A stretch of DNA of 64,000 bases from Paracoccus denitrificans (GTDB lineage Bacteria; Pseudomonadota; Alphaproteobacteria; Rhodobacterales; Rhodobacteraceae), in NCBI GenBank assembly GCA_005768755.1, contig VAFL01000001.1, positions 412,870 to 476,869 on the forward strand, in the 5' to 3' direction. A program made the translations under genes and the position numbers. Positions 7,963-17,141 of this stretch are shown one piece after another (position 1 is the first letter of the stretch; the number at the start of each line of letters is the position of its first letter). Under the pieces are notes generated by a model. The model did no database searches, had not been told where the DNA came from, and saw nothing but the letters and a program-made list of their open reading frames with translations.

Positions 7963-8738
7963 AAGTCTTGATCTGCAAGGATGAAGAAGCCGCGATTGCC
8001 CGTGCCGCTGATCATATTGCCGACCATCTGGACAACCGTGCCACCACCGTATTGGGACTGGCCACCGGCGGCACTATGTTGCCGCTTTACCGACGGCTGA
8101 TCGGATTGCACGCAGAGGGGTTAAGCTTCGCGTCCGTTACGACATTCAATCTGGACGAATATGTCGGTCTTTCGCCCGAACACCCGGCTTCCTATCACGC
8201 CTACATGCGCGAGGCGTTGTTCGATCATGTCGATATCGATCCCGCCCGCGCCCATCTGCCGCGCGGCGATGCGCCGGATCCGGCAGCTGAGGCAGAAGAG
8301 TATGAAGCAAGGATCGCCAGGGCTGGCGGCATATCCTTGCAATTGCTTGGGATTGGCCGCAACGGACATATCGGTTTCAATGAACCCACGTCCTCGCTTG
8401 CCTCTCCCACCCGGATAAAGACGTTGACCGAAAGCACCCGCCGCGCGAACAGACCCTATTTCGAGGCTGACGAAAACCTGCCGCAATACGCGATCACCAT
8501 GGGGGTCGGCACGATCCTTTCGGCGAACGAATGCCTTTTGCTTGCCACCGGCGGCGCCAAGGCCGGCGCGGTTGCGGCCATGATCGAAGGTCCTGTCGCG
8601 GCGATCTGTCCTGCCTCGGCATTGCAGTTGCATCCGCGGGCGACGATCGTTCTTGATCGCGAAGCAGCAGCTGAACTGAAGCTGAAAGACTACTACAACC
8701 ACGTCCACCCTGATGGAGAGGAGGCCTGCCTTGGCTGA
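7959..8738 (+). CDS. nagB: Glucosamine-6-phosphate deaminase
   Basis: 259 residues of the NagB/6-phosphogluconolactonase fold. The phosphate loop is ATGGT (residues 36-40), the catalytic acid/base lies in FNLDEYVGL (Asp66), and the lid/active-site signature is GIGRNGHIGFNEP with His137. It converts GlcN-6-phosphate to fructose-6-phosphate and ammonia, the last step into glycolysis. The downstream nagA start lies inside its final codons. Confidence 0.94.
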   Translation: MKVLICKDEEAAIARAADHIADHLDNRATTVLGLATGGTMLPLYRRLIGLHAEGLSFASVTTFNLDEYVGLSPEHPASYHAYMREALFDHVDIDPARAHLPRGDAPDPAAEAEEYEARIARAGGISLQLLGIGRNGHIGFNEPTSSLASPTRIKTLTESTRRANRPYFEADENLPQYAITMGVGTILSANECLLLATGGAKAGAVAAMIEGPVAAICPASALQLHPRATIVLDREAAAELKLKDYYNHVHPDGEEACLG

Positions 8739-9849
8739 GCAACTCATTCTGGCGGAACGACTTTATGACGGCGTGACGCCGGCGTTTCAGCGTGACCAGG
8801 CCGTGGTGGTTCAGAATGGCAAGGTGACAGCAGTGCGGGCAGCCTGTGCTGCGGACCGCATTCGTGCTGATATTCAGGCGGCGATCGTTGCGCCGGGCCT
8901 GATCGACATGCAGATCAATGGCGCCGCGGATGTTCAGTTCAATTTCGAACCGACCGCCGAAGCGGTTGCAACAATCGCACAGGGCGCACGCAAGGGGGGA
9001 ACGGCGCATATCCTGCCAACCTTCATCACAGCGCATGAACAGGCATATCTTCGCGCAATATCTGCGGTCCGGCAGGCGATCGAGGCAGGCGTTCCCGGAA
9101 TTATCGGCGTGCATCTGGAGGGTCCGTTCCTGTCGCCTGCGCGGCCGGGCATCCACGATAGTTCGGCGATCCGTCCCCTTGATGTATCCGATGTGGCGGT
9201 ATTGGTGCGTGAAGCAAAGGATTTTCCGGGCATCATGCTTCTGACGCTGGCACCGGAATGCCAGCGTCCTGCAGATCTGGCGCGCCTTTCGGATGCCGGG
9301 ATCATTCTGTTTGCCGGCCATTCCGAGGCCGGGGCCGAACACCTGGCTGCGATGCGCGGCGTGACGCATCTTTGGAACGCGATGCCGGGTCCACAAAGCC
9401 GCGTGTCCGGTATCGTCTCCGAGGTGCTGGGCGGTGATCGCCTTTTTGCAGGCCTCATAGCCGACGGACATCATATCGGACGCGAGGCGCTCAATCTCTC
9501 GGTGCGCGCGGCGCAGAATCGTTTGTGTCTTGTCACTGATGCGATGTTGACACTCGCGGGGACTGCTACGGATTTCCAACTGGGCGGGAAAACCATTCAA
9601 CTTGCCGGCGGACGGCTGACCGGACCTGATGGAACGCTTGCCGGGGCGCATATCGGCATGGACGAATCCCTACAGACTCTGGTCCGGCTTACGGGCATCG
9701 ATCCGGTCATTGCGCTGCAGATGGCGACCATCAACCCGGCGCGGGCGCTTGGGCTTGGCAATGATTTCGGCAAGATCATTGCTGGTCACAAGGCCACGAT
9801 CAGCATGTTTGATGATGAGTTTCGCGCCATAGGGGTTGTCGGCCAATAG
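8731..9849 (+). CDS. nagA: N-acetylglucosamine-6-phosphate deacetylase
   Basis: A metal-dependent amidohydrolase (372 residues) that removes acetate from GlcNAc-6-phosphate, supplying NagB. Visible motifs are APGLIDMQING, the metal ligand Glu130 in HLEGPF, FAGHSEAG, THLWNAMPG and the catalytic Asp in LVTDAML. I prefer TTG at 8731 because a strong GGAGAGGAGG ribosome-binding site ends 6 nt before it; an in-frame ATG at 8713 lies upstream of that site. It closes the sialate operon, and the next gene is convergent. Confidence 0.92.
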   Translation: MAEQLILAERLYDGVTPAFQRDQAVVVQNGKVTAVRAACAADRIRADIQAAIVAPGLIDMQINGAADVQFNFEPTAEAVATIAQGARKGGTAHILPTFITAHEQAYLRAISAVRQAIEAGVPGIIGVHLEGPFLSPARPGIHDSSAIRPLDVSDVAVLVREAKDFPGIMLLTLAPECQRPADLARLSDAGIILFAGHSEAGAEHLAAMRGVTHLWNAMPGPQSRVSGIVSEVLGGDRLFAGLIADGHHIGREALNLSVRAAQNRLCLVTDAMLTLAGTATDFQLGGKTIQLAGGRLTGPDGTLAGAHIGMDESLQTLVRLTGIDPVIALQMATINPARALGLGNDFGKIIAGHKATISMFDDEFRAIGVVGQ

Positions 9850-9908
9850 TCATGGCAGAGGCGTCCGGATGGCGGTCACTCCTGCCACGGGATATGATCA
9901 CGGACCGG

Positions 9909-10733
9909 TCATGACGTTTTCGCCTCTGGCCCATGGAAGAAATTCGCCGTGGCGCCGCCGTCGATCAGGAAATCGCTGCCGGTGATATAGCCGCCCTCTG
10001 GCCCCATGATCAGCGCGGCAAGGGCTGCGACCTCGTCCGGCGTGCCGGCGCGGCCCGCGGGCATCCTTGTCAGCATGTCGCGGTAGAAATCGGCGCGTTC
10101 GCCGTTCAATTCGTCATGCGCCAGTGGCGTTATGATGATGCCGGGGCTGATCGCGTTGATCCTTGCGCCGCGCTTGCCCCAGTTGATCGCCTCGCCCCGG
10201 ACCCGCAGGGAATTGCAGCGTTTCGACATCTGATAGGCCAGAAGCGTATCATCCACTGCCTTGACGAAATCCAGATCCAGCAGGTCGTCGGCCGGGGTGG
10301 TGGCCAACTGTTCGTCCTGCTCCGCCGTCAGTGCGGGCATGCGATAGCCGGATTGCGATGAGATCACGACGCCCGACCCACCCGGCGAGATGACCTTGCC
10401 AAATTCCTCCAGCAACATCGAGGTGCCGTAAAGATCGACCTTCAGGATCGTCTCGACCGGCGCCTGCGAAGGCGAAACCCCTGCCGCCTGGATCAGTGCC
10501 TTCACATCGCCGATGCCGGTCGCCAGCTTCACCAGTTCCTGCACCGACTTGCGGTCGGAAACATCGACGGTCGCGGCGGTGTTTTCGAAACCGGCCAGTT
10601 CCAGCACCTCGGCTGCGCGATCCGCATTTTCCTGTTTCAGATCGGCCAGAACGACATGGCGGCCGCTGCTGACCCGGCGGGCGATGGCCTGCCCGATCGA
10701 ACCTGCGCCGACGACAACAGTCACTTCGGTCAT
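9909..10733 (-). CDS. Short-chain dehydrogenase/reductase
   Basis: 274 residues with an N-terminal Rossmann nucleotide-binding motif (GAGSIGQAIA, residues 8-17) and the SDR catalytic set: Ser in ISSQSG, and Tyr and Lys in AYQMSKR. The C-terminal ITGSDFLIDGG is typical of classical SDRs. The ATG at 10733 has AAGGAG 7 nt upstream; the frame continues upstream inside the dehydrogenase gene but that extension is spurious. It is the last gene of a four-gene minus-strand set. Substrate unknown. Confidence 0.85.
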   Translation of the reverse strand: MTEVTVVVGAGSIGQAIARRVSSGRHVVLADLKQENADRAAEVLELAGFENTAATVDVSDRKSVQELVKLATGIGDVKALIQAAGVSPSQAPVETILKVDLYGTSMLLEEFGKVISPGGSGVVISSQSGYRMPALTAEQDEQLATTPADDLLDLDFVKAVDDTLLAYQMSKRCNSLRVRGEAINWGKRGARINAISPGIIITPLAHDELNGERADFYRDMLTRMPAGRAGTPDEVAALAALIMGPEGGYITGSDFLIDGGATANFFHGPEAKTS

Positions 10734-10744
10734 TTCAGATCTCC

Positions 10745-11767
10745 TTATTCCTCGACCCGCAGCATGGTCTTGATCGCACGGCGCTCGTCCATGGCCTTGT
10801 AGCCCTCGGCCACCTCGGCGATGGGCAGGACCAGATCGAAGACCTTGCCGGGTTCGATCCTGCCCGCAAGCACGCGGTCCATCAGGTCGGGCAGAAAGCG
10901 GCGCACGGGGGCGGGGCCGCCCAGCATCCGCTTCTGACCGAAGAACAGCTGCTGCCCGTCGAAACTGACGCCATGCGGGACGCCGACATAGCCGATGGTG
11001 CCGCCGGGGCGGCAGACGCCCATGGCTTGGCTCATGGATTCCTCCATGCCGACGCATTCCAGCACCGACTCGGCGCCAACGCCGTTGGTCAGGTCCATGA
11101 TGCGGGCGATCCCGTCCTCGCCACGTTCCTCGACGATGTCGGTGGCACCATATTCCAGCGCCAGCTTCTGCCGTTCCTTGTGGCGCGACATGACGATCAC
11201 ACGGCCCGCGCCCATCTGCGACGCGGCCAGCACGCCCATCAGCCCGACCGCGCCGTCACCAACGACGACCGCGGTGCCGCCCTCGCGGACCTGCGCGGCA
11301 TCTGCGGCATACCATCCCGTGCCCAGCACGTCCGAGGTCGCCAGCATGTGCGGGATCATGTCCGCATCGGGCATTTCATTCGTCGCGACCAGCGTGCCGT
11401 CGGCCAGTGGCACGCGGGCATAGGGGGCCTGCGCGCCGGTCATGAACTCGCGCTGCACACACGAGGATTGAAACCCGAAATCGCAATGCGGGCAGCTGTT
11501 GTCGGACAGCACGAAGCTGCCGACGACGAACTGGCCGGGCTTGATATTGCGCACTTCGCTGCCGACCTCGACCACGGTGCCGCAATATTCGTGGCCCATA
11601 TGGGCGGGGCCATCCTGTTCCGAAATGCCGCGATAGGGCCACAGATCCGACCCGCAGATGCAGGTGGCGGCAAGCTTGATGATCGCGTCAGTGGGTTTCA
11701 GGATCTTCGGGTCCTCGACCTGTTCATAACGCACATCGCCGGGGCCGTGCATCACGGTTGCATACAT
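10745..11767 (-). CDS. Zinc-dependent alcohol dehydrogenase (MDR family)
   Basis: 340 residues with a GroES-like N-terminal domain holding catalytic-zinc ligands (CICGSD near residue 35, GHEYCG near 60), a structural-zinc cysteine group (CPHCDFGFQSSC, with one of the usual four positions changed) and a Rossmann domain (VVGDGAVGLMGV). It should oxidise or reduce an alcohol/aldehyde pair with NAD(P). ATG 11767 is chosen over TTG 11773 because GGAAGGA is correctly spaced for it. It lies 11 bp upstream of the SDR gene. Confidence 0.87.
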   Translation of the reverse strand: MYATVMHGPGDVRYEQVEDPKILKPTDAIIKLAATCICGSDLWPYRGISEQDGPAHMGHEYCGTVVEVGSEVRNIKPGQFVVGSFVLSDNSCPHCDFGFQSSCVQREFMTGAQAPYARVPLADGTLVATNEMPDADMIPHMLATSDVLGTGWYAADAAQVREGGTAVVVGDGAVGLMGVLAASQMGAGRVIVMSRHKERQKLALEYGATDIVEERGEDGIARIMDLTNGVGAESVLECVGMEESMSQAMGVCRPGGTIGYVGVPHGVSFDGQQLFFGQKRMLGGPAPVRRFLPDLMDRVLAGRIEPGKVFDLVLPIAEVAEGYKAMDERRAIKTMLRVEE

Positions 11768-11790
11768 CTTCAATTCCTTCCTTGAATACT

Positions 11791-12189
11791 TCAGGCGCCG
11801 TAATCGGCGTCGCTGACCTTTTCCATCCAGGTGACCACGCTGCCGCTTTCATCGGCCTCAGCGATGGCGATATGGCTCATCGCGGTGTCGGGTGCGGCGC
11901 CGTGCCAGTGCTTTTCGCCGGGGGGAAACCAGACGATGTCGCCGGGGCCGATGTCTTCGACGGGGCCACCTTCACGCTGTACGCGGCCCTTGCCGTTCGT
12001 CACGATCAGTGTCTGGCCCAGCGGATGCGTGTGCCACGCGGTCCGGGCGCCCGGTTCGAATGTGACAGTCGCACCGCCGGCCCGCGCCGGGGCTTCGGTC
12101 TTGAAGGGCGCGTCTATGCGGACAGTGCCGGTGAAGTAATCCGCGGGGCCTTGGGCCGAGGGTTCAGTGCCATTACGGGTAATTTTCAT
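11791..12189 (-). CDS. Cupin-domain protein
   Basis: A 132-residue single cupin barrel. Motif 1 carries the metal ligands (TAWHTHPLGQTLIV) and motif 2 is PGDIVWFPPGEKHWHG. Such small cupins bind a divalent metal and occur beside dehydrogenase pairs in quinone/aldehyde detoxification-type operons. ATG 12189 has GGAG 5 nt upstream; a longer in-frame start at 12204 would overlap the preceding gene. Catalytic activity is not established. Confidence 0.85.
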   Translation of the reverse strand: MKITRNGTEPSAQGPADYFTGTVRIDAPFKTEAPARAGGATVTFEPGARTAWHTHPLGQTLIVTNGKGRVQREGGPVEDIGPGDIVWFPPGEKHWHGAAPDTAMSHIAIAEADESGSVVTWMEKVSDADYGA

Positions 12190-12200
12190 GGTTATCTCCG

Positions 12201-13025
12201 TCATTCAACATCGCGGACCAGACGAAAGCCGATGCTGATGCCGCGATAATCCGGGTCATAGTCGCGCCGCGAAGCGCTGCGCCAGCCGTCGCCTGTCGAA
12301 TGCCAACTCCCCCCGCGTACGACGCGTTCCGCGCCGCTTTCGGGGCCTTGCGGATTGGTGGCAGGGCTTTCGGCATAGTAGTCCGCCCCATACCAGTCCT
12401 GTACCCATTCCCAGACATTGCCGTGAATGTCATAAAGGCCCCAGGGGTTCTGCGTCTTCTGACCAACCGGATGATGACCGCCTTCGGCAAAGCCCTCGCC
12501 AAACCATGCATGTTCGCCAAGCTGCGCGCTGTCATCGCCGAAATAGTGCCGGGTCGTGGTGCCGGCACGGGCGAAATATTCCCATTCGGCTTCGGTCGGC
12601 AGGCGGTAATCCGGCCCGTCCTCAGCCGCGTTCAGGGCGTCGATGAACTCCTGTGCGTCGTTCCAGCTGACTGTCGCGGGATGATCCGGCCGGGTGATGC
12701 GTTCCGCCATGCCGGGACGGTCATAATAGGGGTTAGAGCGGTCGCGGACATAGGGGTTCTCGCCCATCAGCTGTTCCCATTCGGCCTGCGTCACCTCGGT
12801 CGTCGCGACCCAGAGAGGCCGGGAAATGGTCACCTCGTGCTGCGGCTGTTCCATGCTGCGGGCTTCGGGATCGCTGTCGGGCGACCCCATCTGAAAGCTG
12901 CCGGCGGGAACCTGCACGAAGGTGATGCCAAGACTGTTGGTGAAAGTCTCGGGCTGCTGCGCCTGCACAGCGCCTGCAAGACCAAGCAGAAAGGCGAATA
13001 TGGCAACGACACGCGATGCGGGCAT
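12201..13025 (-). CDS. Exported SUMF1/formylglycine-generating-enzyme-like protein without catalytic cysteines
   Basis: 274 residues with a signal peptide (residues 1-22, cleavage after VQA). The rest is an FGE-sulfatase domain: VPAGSFQMGS, TEVTQAEWEQLMGENP, RLPTEAEWEYFARAG, GNVWEWVQDWYG and RVVRGGSWHS. In true formylglycine-generating enzymes the RGGSF segment is followed by the copper-binding cysteines. Here it reads GGSWHSTGDGWRS with no Cys, so sulfatase activation is unlikely. The fold is also used for ligand binding or other oxidations. It leads the minus-strand operon. Confidence 0.85.
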   Translation of the reverse strand: MPASRVVAIFAFLLGLAGAVQAQQPETFTNSLGITFVQVPAGSFQMGSPDSDPEARSMEQPQHEVTISRPLWVATTEVTQAEWEQLMGENPYVRDRSNPYYDRPGMAERITRPDHPATVSWNDAQEFIDALNAAEDGPDYRLPTEAEWEYFARAGTTTRHYFGDDSAQLGEHAWFGEGFAEGGHHPVGQKTQNPWGLYDIHGNVWEWVQDWYGADYYAESPATNPQGPESGAERVVRGGSWHSTGDGWRSASRRDYDPDYRGISIGFRLVRDVE

Positions 13026-13118
13026 CTGGGCCTCCTATTAGCTTGCCGAGAAAATAGGACCTGTTGTCTGGCTGTTGAAATGCTAGATTCAGTTTGGCTT
13101 TATCTTCAGGGGATATGA

Positions 13119-14012
13119 ATGCGGCGCGAGGAAATGGGCGATCTGATGGCATTTCTGGCCGTGGCCGAGGAGCGCAGCTTTACCCGTGCGGCCGCCCGGC
13201 TTGGCACGTCGCAAAGTGCTGTCAGCACTGTCGTGCGGCGGCTGGAAGAACGGCTGGACGTGCGTCTGCTGACGCGGACAACCCGATCCGTATCCCCGAC
13301 AGAGGCTGGCGAGCGGTTGGCACAGACCCTGCGCCCGGCCTTTGACGAGATCGAGGCGCAACTGGTGACCATGGACGAAATGCGCAGCCATCCGGCAGGC
13401 ACGATCCGCCTGACCTGCAGCAGGATCGCGGCAATGAGCCTGCTGATGCCGGCCGTCAACCGGATCATGGCCGAAAACCCGGATGTGAAGATCGAAATCA
13501 GCGTGGATTCGCGTTTCACCGATATCGCGAAGGACGGCTTCGATGCGGGCGTGCGCTTGGGCGAAAGCGTCGACAAGGACATGATCGGGGTTCGCATCGG
13601 ACCAGAACTGGAAATGATGGTGGCGGCCACGCCCGAGTATTTCCGCGCCTATCCAAAGCCCGAAACCCCCTATGATCTGACCAGCCACAACTGCATCAAC
13701 ATCCGCATGCTGACGCTGGGTGGGCTGTATGTCTGGGAGTTCGAGAAGGATGGCCGCCCGCTGAATGTCCGCGTCGATGGACAGTTCACGTGCAGCGATT
13801 CCGGGCTGGTGCTGGACGCGGCGCTTGCCGGGCGTGGGCTGGTCTGCCTGCCCTCGGATCATCTGGCGCCCTATGTCGAGGACGGCCGCTTGATCCGGGT
13901 GCTGGCGGACTGGTGCCCGCCCTTTGCGGGTTACTATCTTTACTATCCCAGCAGGCGGCAGGTCACGCCAGCATTCCGCCTTCTGATCGACGCGCTGCGG
14001 TGGAAAGACTGA
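13119..14012 (+). CDS. LysR-family transcriptional regulator
   Basis: 297 residues: N-terminal winged helix (FLAVAEERSFTRAAARLGTSQSAVS, spelled here over residues about 11-36 in two parts) and a periplasmic-binding-like effector domain ending about residue 295. The residue pattern resembles the CrgA/YafC branch that controls neighbouring oxidoreductases. It is divergent from the SUMF1/cupin/dehydrogenase/SDR operon across a 93-bp gap, so it probably regulates those genes. AGGGG precedes the ATG by 6 nt. Confidence 0.88.
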   Translation: MRREEMGDLMAFLAVAEERSFTRAAARLGTSQSAVSTVVRRLEERLDVRLLTRTTRSVSPTEAGERLAQTLRPAFDEIEAQLVTMDEMRSHPAGTIRLTCSRIAAMSLLMPAVNRIMAENPDVKIEISVDSRFTDIAKDGFDAGVRLGESVDKDMIGVRIGPELEMMVAATPEYFRAYPKPETPYDLTSHNCINIRMLTLGGLYVWEFEKDGRPLNVRVDGQFTCSDSGLVLDAALAGRGLVCLPSDHLAPYVEDGRLIRVLADWCPPFAGYYLYYPSRRQVTPAFRLLIDALRWKD

Positions 14013-15164
14013 TCAGTTCGAATTCGAAAGATCGGAAAGCTTGGTCCGGTCGAACAGCGCGATCAACACCATGACCGCGCTGACCAGTGCCATACCCGTC
14101 AGTGCGTGTAGATACATGGCCAGCAACCCCGAAGCGACGAGCGCGATGATACCAAGCACATGTCTTTGGGCGCGGAAATCCGGCATAAGCCGCATATAGG
14201 AATAGTGTCCCAACAGAAATACCACCGGCCCCGCGATCAGCGGCAGCAGATGAGACATCGGCGCATCCCCGTAAGTGTCAGAGATCAGCACCTGGTTGGC
14301 AACGGCGCTAAGGATCAGTCCCGCCACCATCAGGATGACGGAATTGACCGCGGCCCGACCGATGCGGACCTGATCCGTTTCCTTCTCCAGATGCTCTTCG
14401 GAAATGTCCAGGTTCACGCCGAAGATGATCGCCCACATCGCGGTGGTGCCCAGGAATGCGCAGACGCCGGCAAAGATCGTGCGCGCGCTCAGCCCGGCCT
14501 CTGACAGGGCGAAGCCGGTCGAGATCACCGTTTCGCCAAGCGCGATCAGCAGAAACAGCGAACAGCGTTCCAGAAAATGCTGCGCGTCAAAGGGCATCTG
14601 CGCGGAATGCAGGTGGTTGCCGGGCAAGGGATGGCCGGTCCAGATCCCCGCAAAAGCGGTGATGGTGGCGACGCCCCAGAACAACAGCCGCCCATCCGGG
14701 CCCAGCATCGCCCCGATGATCCACAACACCGCACAGAACAGGGTCCACATCAGCGTTCGCAGGTAATGGTTGCGGTAATCGGTATCCGGCGCGAAGGCGA
14801 TGGTCCACAGCGTCCGCCCGACCTCGATCAGCAACAGCGGAATGATGAAGGCCCAGGCATGCTTGTCGAACGCATGCGCGATGGCTGCGTTCATCATCAG
14901 CCCCAGAACCATGATCAGCAATACAGCAAGGGTCGGGCGCGCGCGGTCATCACGGATGATCGTGGCCGACCAGCTTGTCCCCGACCAAACCGTCAGCACG
15001 GCGACCAGCATGATCGCGGTTTCCGCCAGCCCGTGCCAGTTCAGATGCGCGGCCAGATGGTGCGACAGCTGAATGAAGGCGAAGACGAAAACCAGATCGA
15101 AGAACAGTTCGATCGGAGAAGCCTCTTCGCGGGTCTCGTCAGTCTTGCGGGCGCGTTGGTTCAT
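14013..15164 (-). CDS. ltrA: LtrA-family integral membrane protein
   Basis: 383 residues with about 10-11 membrane helices. The early motif EEASPIELFFDLVFVFAF (residues 14-31) and the mid-protein ERCSLFLLIALGETV are hallmarks of the LtrA ('low temperature requirement A') family. The biochemical role of the family is not known. It is convergent with the LysR gene (stop codons abut) and does not appear co-transcribed with the exopolysaccharide genes, which lie 272 bp upstream. Confidence 0.85.
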   Translation of the reverse strand: MNQRARKTDETREEASPIELFFDLVFVFAFIQLSHHLAAHLNWHGLAETAIMLVAVLTVWSGTSWSATIIRDDRARPTLAVLLIMVLGLMMNAAIAHAFDKHAWAFIIPLLLIEVGRTLWTIAFAPDTDYRNHYLRTLMWTLFCAVLWIIGAMLGPDGRLLFWGVATITAFAGIWTGHPLPGNHLHSAQMPFDAQHFLERCSLFLLIALGETVISTGFALSEAGLSARTIFAGVCAFLGTTAMWAIIFGVNLDISEEHLEKETDQVRIGRAAVNSVILMVAGLILSAVANQVLISDTYGDAPMSHLLPLIAGPVVFLLGHYSYMRLMPDFRAQRHVLGIIALVASGLLAMYLHALTGMALVSAVMVLIALFDRTKLSDLSNSN

Positions 15165-15436
15165 GGTCGCAGAGGATATGAAAATTCAGTTCGGGTCTAC
15201 AGGAAATGGACCGCGCGCGGGACGCGGCCCGTTCCGGGATCAATCCTCGACCTTGAAATTATGGGCCTTTCGGCCGACGGCGTCCGGGGCTGGCCAATTG
15301 CGGAGGGCCGGGATTGTTTGCGGCCCGACTGATCGACGCCCCGAACGCCTGCGGGCGTGACCACAATCGCGCCGTTGATCGTGGCAGAGTGTAGACGTCA
15401 GGCGTTCATTCAAGACTTCTTGCGCAGAGCGTAGTC

Positions 15437-16297
15437 TTATTGCGTTCCGTGATCGGGATGGCTGGGCCACAGCGACAGATCGCGTCCTGACAGGTTTTCA
15501 GTCTCGATGATCTGGTCGGCGAATGTTTCCGTCAGTCGCTGCCTGGTCTCGGCCCGCATCGGTGGGATTTCATCACGCACATCGACGCTGTTCATTTTAA
15601 GCAATTGCCGGAATGGGGTGACTTTTTTCAGCGCCGCCAGCTGCTCTTCCAGTCCCATGCGCCGCATGGCCTGGCCCTGGGCGCGCAGCGTGGCGCGCAG
15701 CCAGCCGAACCTTGCCCGATCGCTGACGTTTCGGCGTTCGGAAAGCAGGTTGGTAGAAAAATCCTGTTCGATCCCCAGGAATTCGTAAACGCGGGCAGCC
15801 TGGGCCGCTGTGTCGCGGCGAACGTCCTCTGCCAGCAAGACAAGGATCTGGTCCTTGTCGAAGCAGGAAAACCATCGATGAAGATGGTCGGCATACATGC
15901 CCTGCTCTGTATAGGACGGATTATTCGCGAGGCCGTCTTCGAAACTCGTCGACGCAGGTATATGCCCCTTGATCAATTCGTGAAGGTGGTTGGAAAACGC
16001 CCGCTCGACCGGGTCACGAAGCAGGCAGACGATGCGCATGCCCGGATCGAAGTCGTGTACACGCTGCGGTGCGCGGGGATCGTGAAAATAAGAAGGGGAT
16101 GCCTCAAATCGGATATCGCAGTTCATCCCCTCGAAATGCGTTTCATACCAGCGATAACCGTGGTCGAAATAATAGCTGAAAAAATCCAGTTCCTTGTCAG
16201 TCGCGACGTCCGCTTGCGGATGGCTGCCCAGAACCGCGTGAATGAAGGACGACGCGCATTTCTGCGCGCCGATCCCGATGGCGTTGGGTCGTGTCAT
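15437..16297 (-). CDS. Sulfotransferase (first of a pair)
   Basis: 286 residues of the PAPS-dependent sulfotransferase fold. The 5'-phosphosulfate loop is IGIGAQKCASSF (residues 7-18) and the 3'-phosphate site is CLLRDPVERAFSNH near residue 91. These resemble heparan/N-sulfotransferase-like bacterial enzymes that modify glycans. Its ATG overlaps the stop of the upstream sulfotransferase gene (ATGA), so the two are co-translated. It is the last gene of the exopolysaccharide run; the following 272 bp contain no gene. The acceptor is inferred to be the locus polysaccharide. Confidence 0.85.
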   Translation of the reverse strand: MTRPNAIGIGAQKCASSFIHAVLGSHPQADVATDKELDFFSYYFDHGYRWYETHFEGMNCDIRFEASPSYFHDPRAPQRVHDFDPGMRIVCLLRDPVERAFSNHLHELIKGHIPASTSFEDGLANNPSYTEQGMYADHLHRWFSCFDKDQILVLLAEDVRRDTAAQAARVYEFLGIEQDFSTNLLSERRNVSDRARFGWLRATLRAQGQAMRRMGLEEQLAALKKVTPFRQLLKMNSVDVRDEIPPMRAETRQRLTETFADQIIETENLSGRDLSLWPSHPDHGTQ

Positions 16298-17130
16298 GCT
16301 GCGGCATCCTTCCAGAAATGGGCACGCGCGAATTCGTATATGCTCGTGTCGGCCGCACATGCCGCTTCAAGCCGTGTGCGCTGAGCCGCGTTCAATTGAA
16401 TTTTGGGCCATGCCGCCTGATTGTAGCGGTGGATACGCGGTCGCGTCCCAAACTGGTGGGTGAAGCTGTCAAGAAACTGAGGCAGATCGTCCAGGAATCC
16501 CACGACGCTGAACTTTTCCAGCCGCCTTTTTGCGAGATCGAGCGCGCTGCCCTCATCGGCGGGGCTGACAACGTTCTGGCCGCTGAGATAGCGCAGAAAA
16601 ACAGTCGCGTGGCTGCGACCGACGGGGCCATCAAGCCAAGCGTCCACGTCAGGCTCGACGAAACCGTTGCCGGCCATCATGGCAAAGTTGGAAATCGCCC
16701 TTGCGACCGGTTCCCTCAACAGGGTGACGAGACTGTAGTCATCGCCGAAATGCCGCATGGCGGCATCGGAATACAGAACATGGCCATGTATCAGGCGCGC
16801 GCCCGCGGCCATGTGTGTCAGCAGCAGTTGCTCGCGTAATGCGAAGGTCAGGTCGCCATGTTCAAGGTCCTCATGGCAGGTTGCCACGTCATTGCGATCG
16901 AATGCTGCGATCGCAGCGGCGCGACGCGTGGACAATGCGTCGATGACGGCGACGTTCTGGCCCAAAGGTACAGTCGCATAAAGGGCCTCGGACAAAGATG
17001 TGCCACCGCATTTCGGCATATGCATGAACAGGCACGGCTTCTTCAACCCGCCCGCAAGCGCGCGCGTTCGCCCTGCATAGATACGGGCACGTCTAAGCGT
17101 GCGTGGCGGCATGCGGAAAGGGTTGGCCAT
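16294..17130 (-). CDS. Sulfotransferase family 2 protein (second of a pair)
   Basis: 278 residues with the PAPS loop FMHMPKCGGTSL (residues 35-46) and the second element TLLREPVARAISNF near residue 138. The PKCGGTS form is typical of the Sulfotransfer_2/uronyl 2-O-sulfotransferase-like branch, different from its neighbour, so the two probably sulfate different positions or sugars. It lies 11 bp after the chain-length gene and overlaps the next sulfotransferase by 4 nt. Confidence 0.85.
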   Translation of the reverse strand: MANPFRMPPRTLRRARIYAGRTRALAGGLKKPCLFMHMPKCGGTSLSEALYATVPLGQNVAVIDALSTRRAAAIAAFDRNDVATCHEDLEHGDLTFALREQLLLTHMAAGARLIHGHVLYSDAAMRHFGDDYSLVTLLREPVARAISNFAMMAGNGFVEPDVDAWLDGPVGRSHATVFLRYLSGQNVVSPADEGSALDLAKRRLEKFSVVGFLDDLPQFLDSFTHQFGTRPRIHRYNQAAWPKIQLNAAQRTRLEAACAADTSIYEFARAHFWKDAAA

Positions 17131-17141
17131 CTGATTATCGC

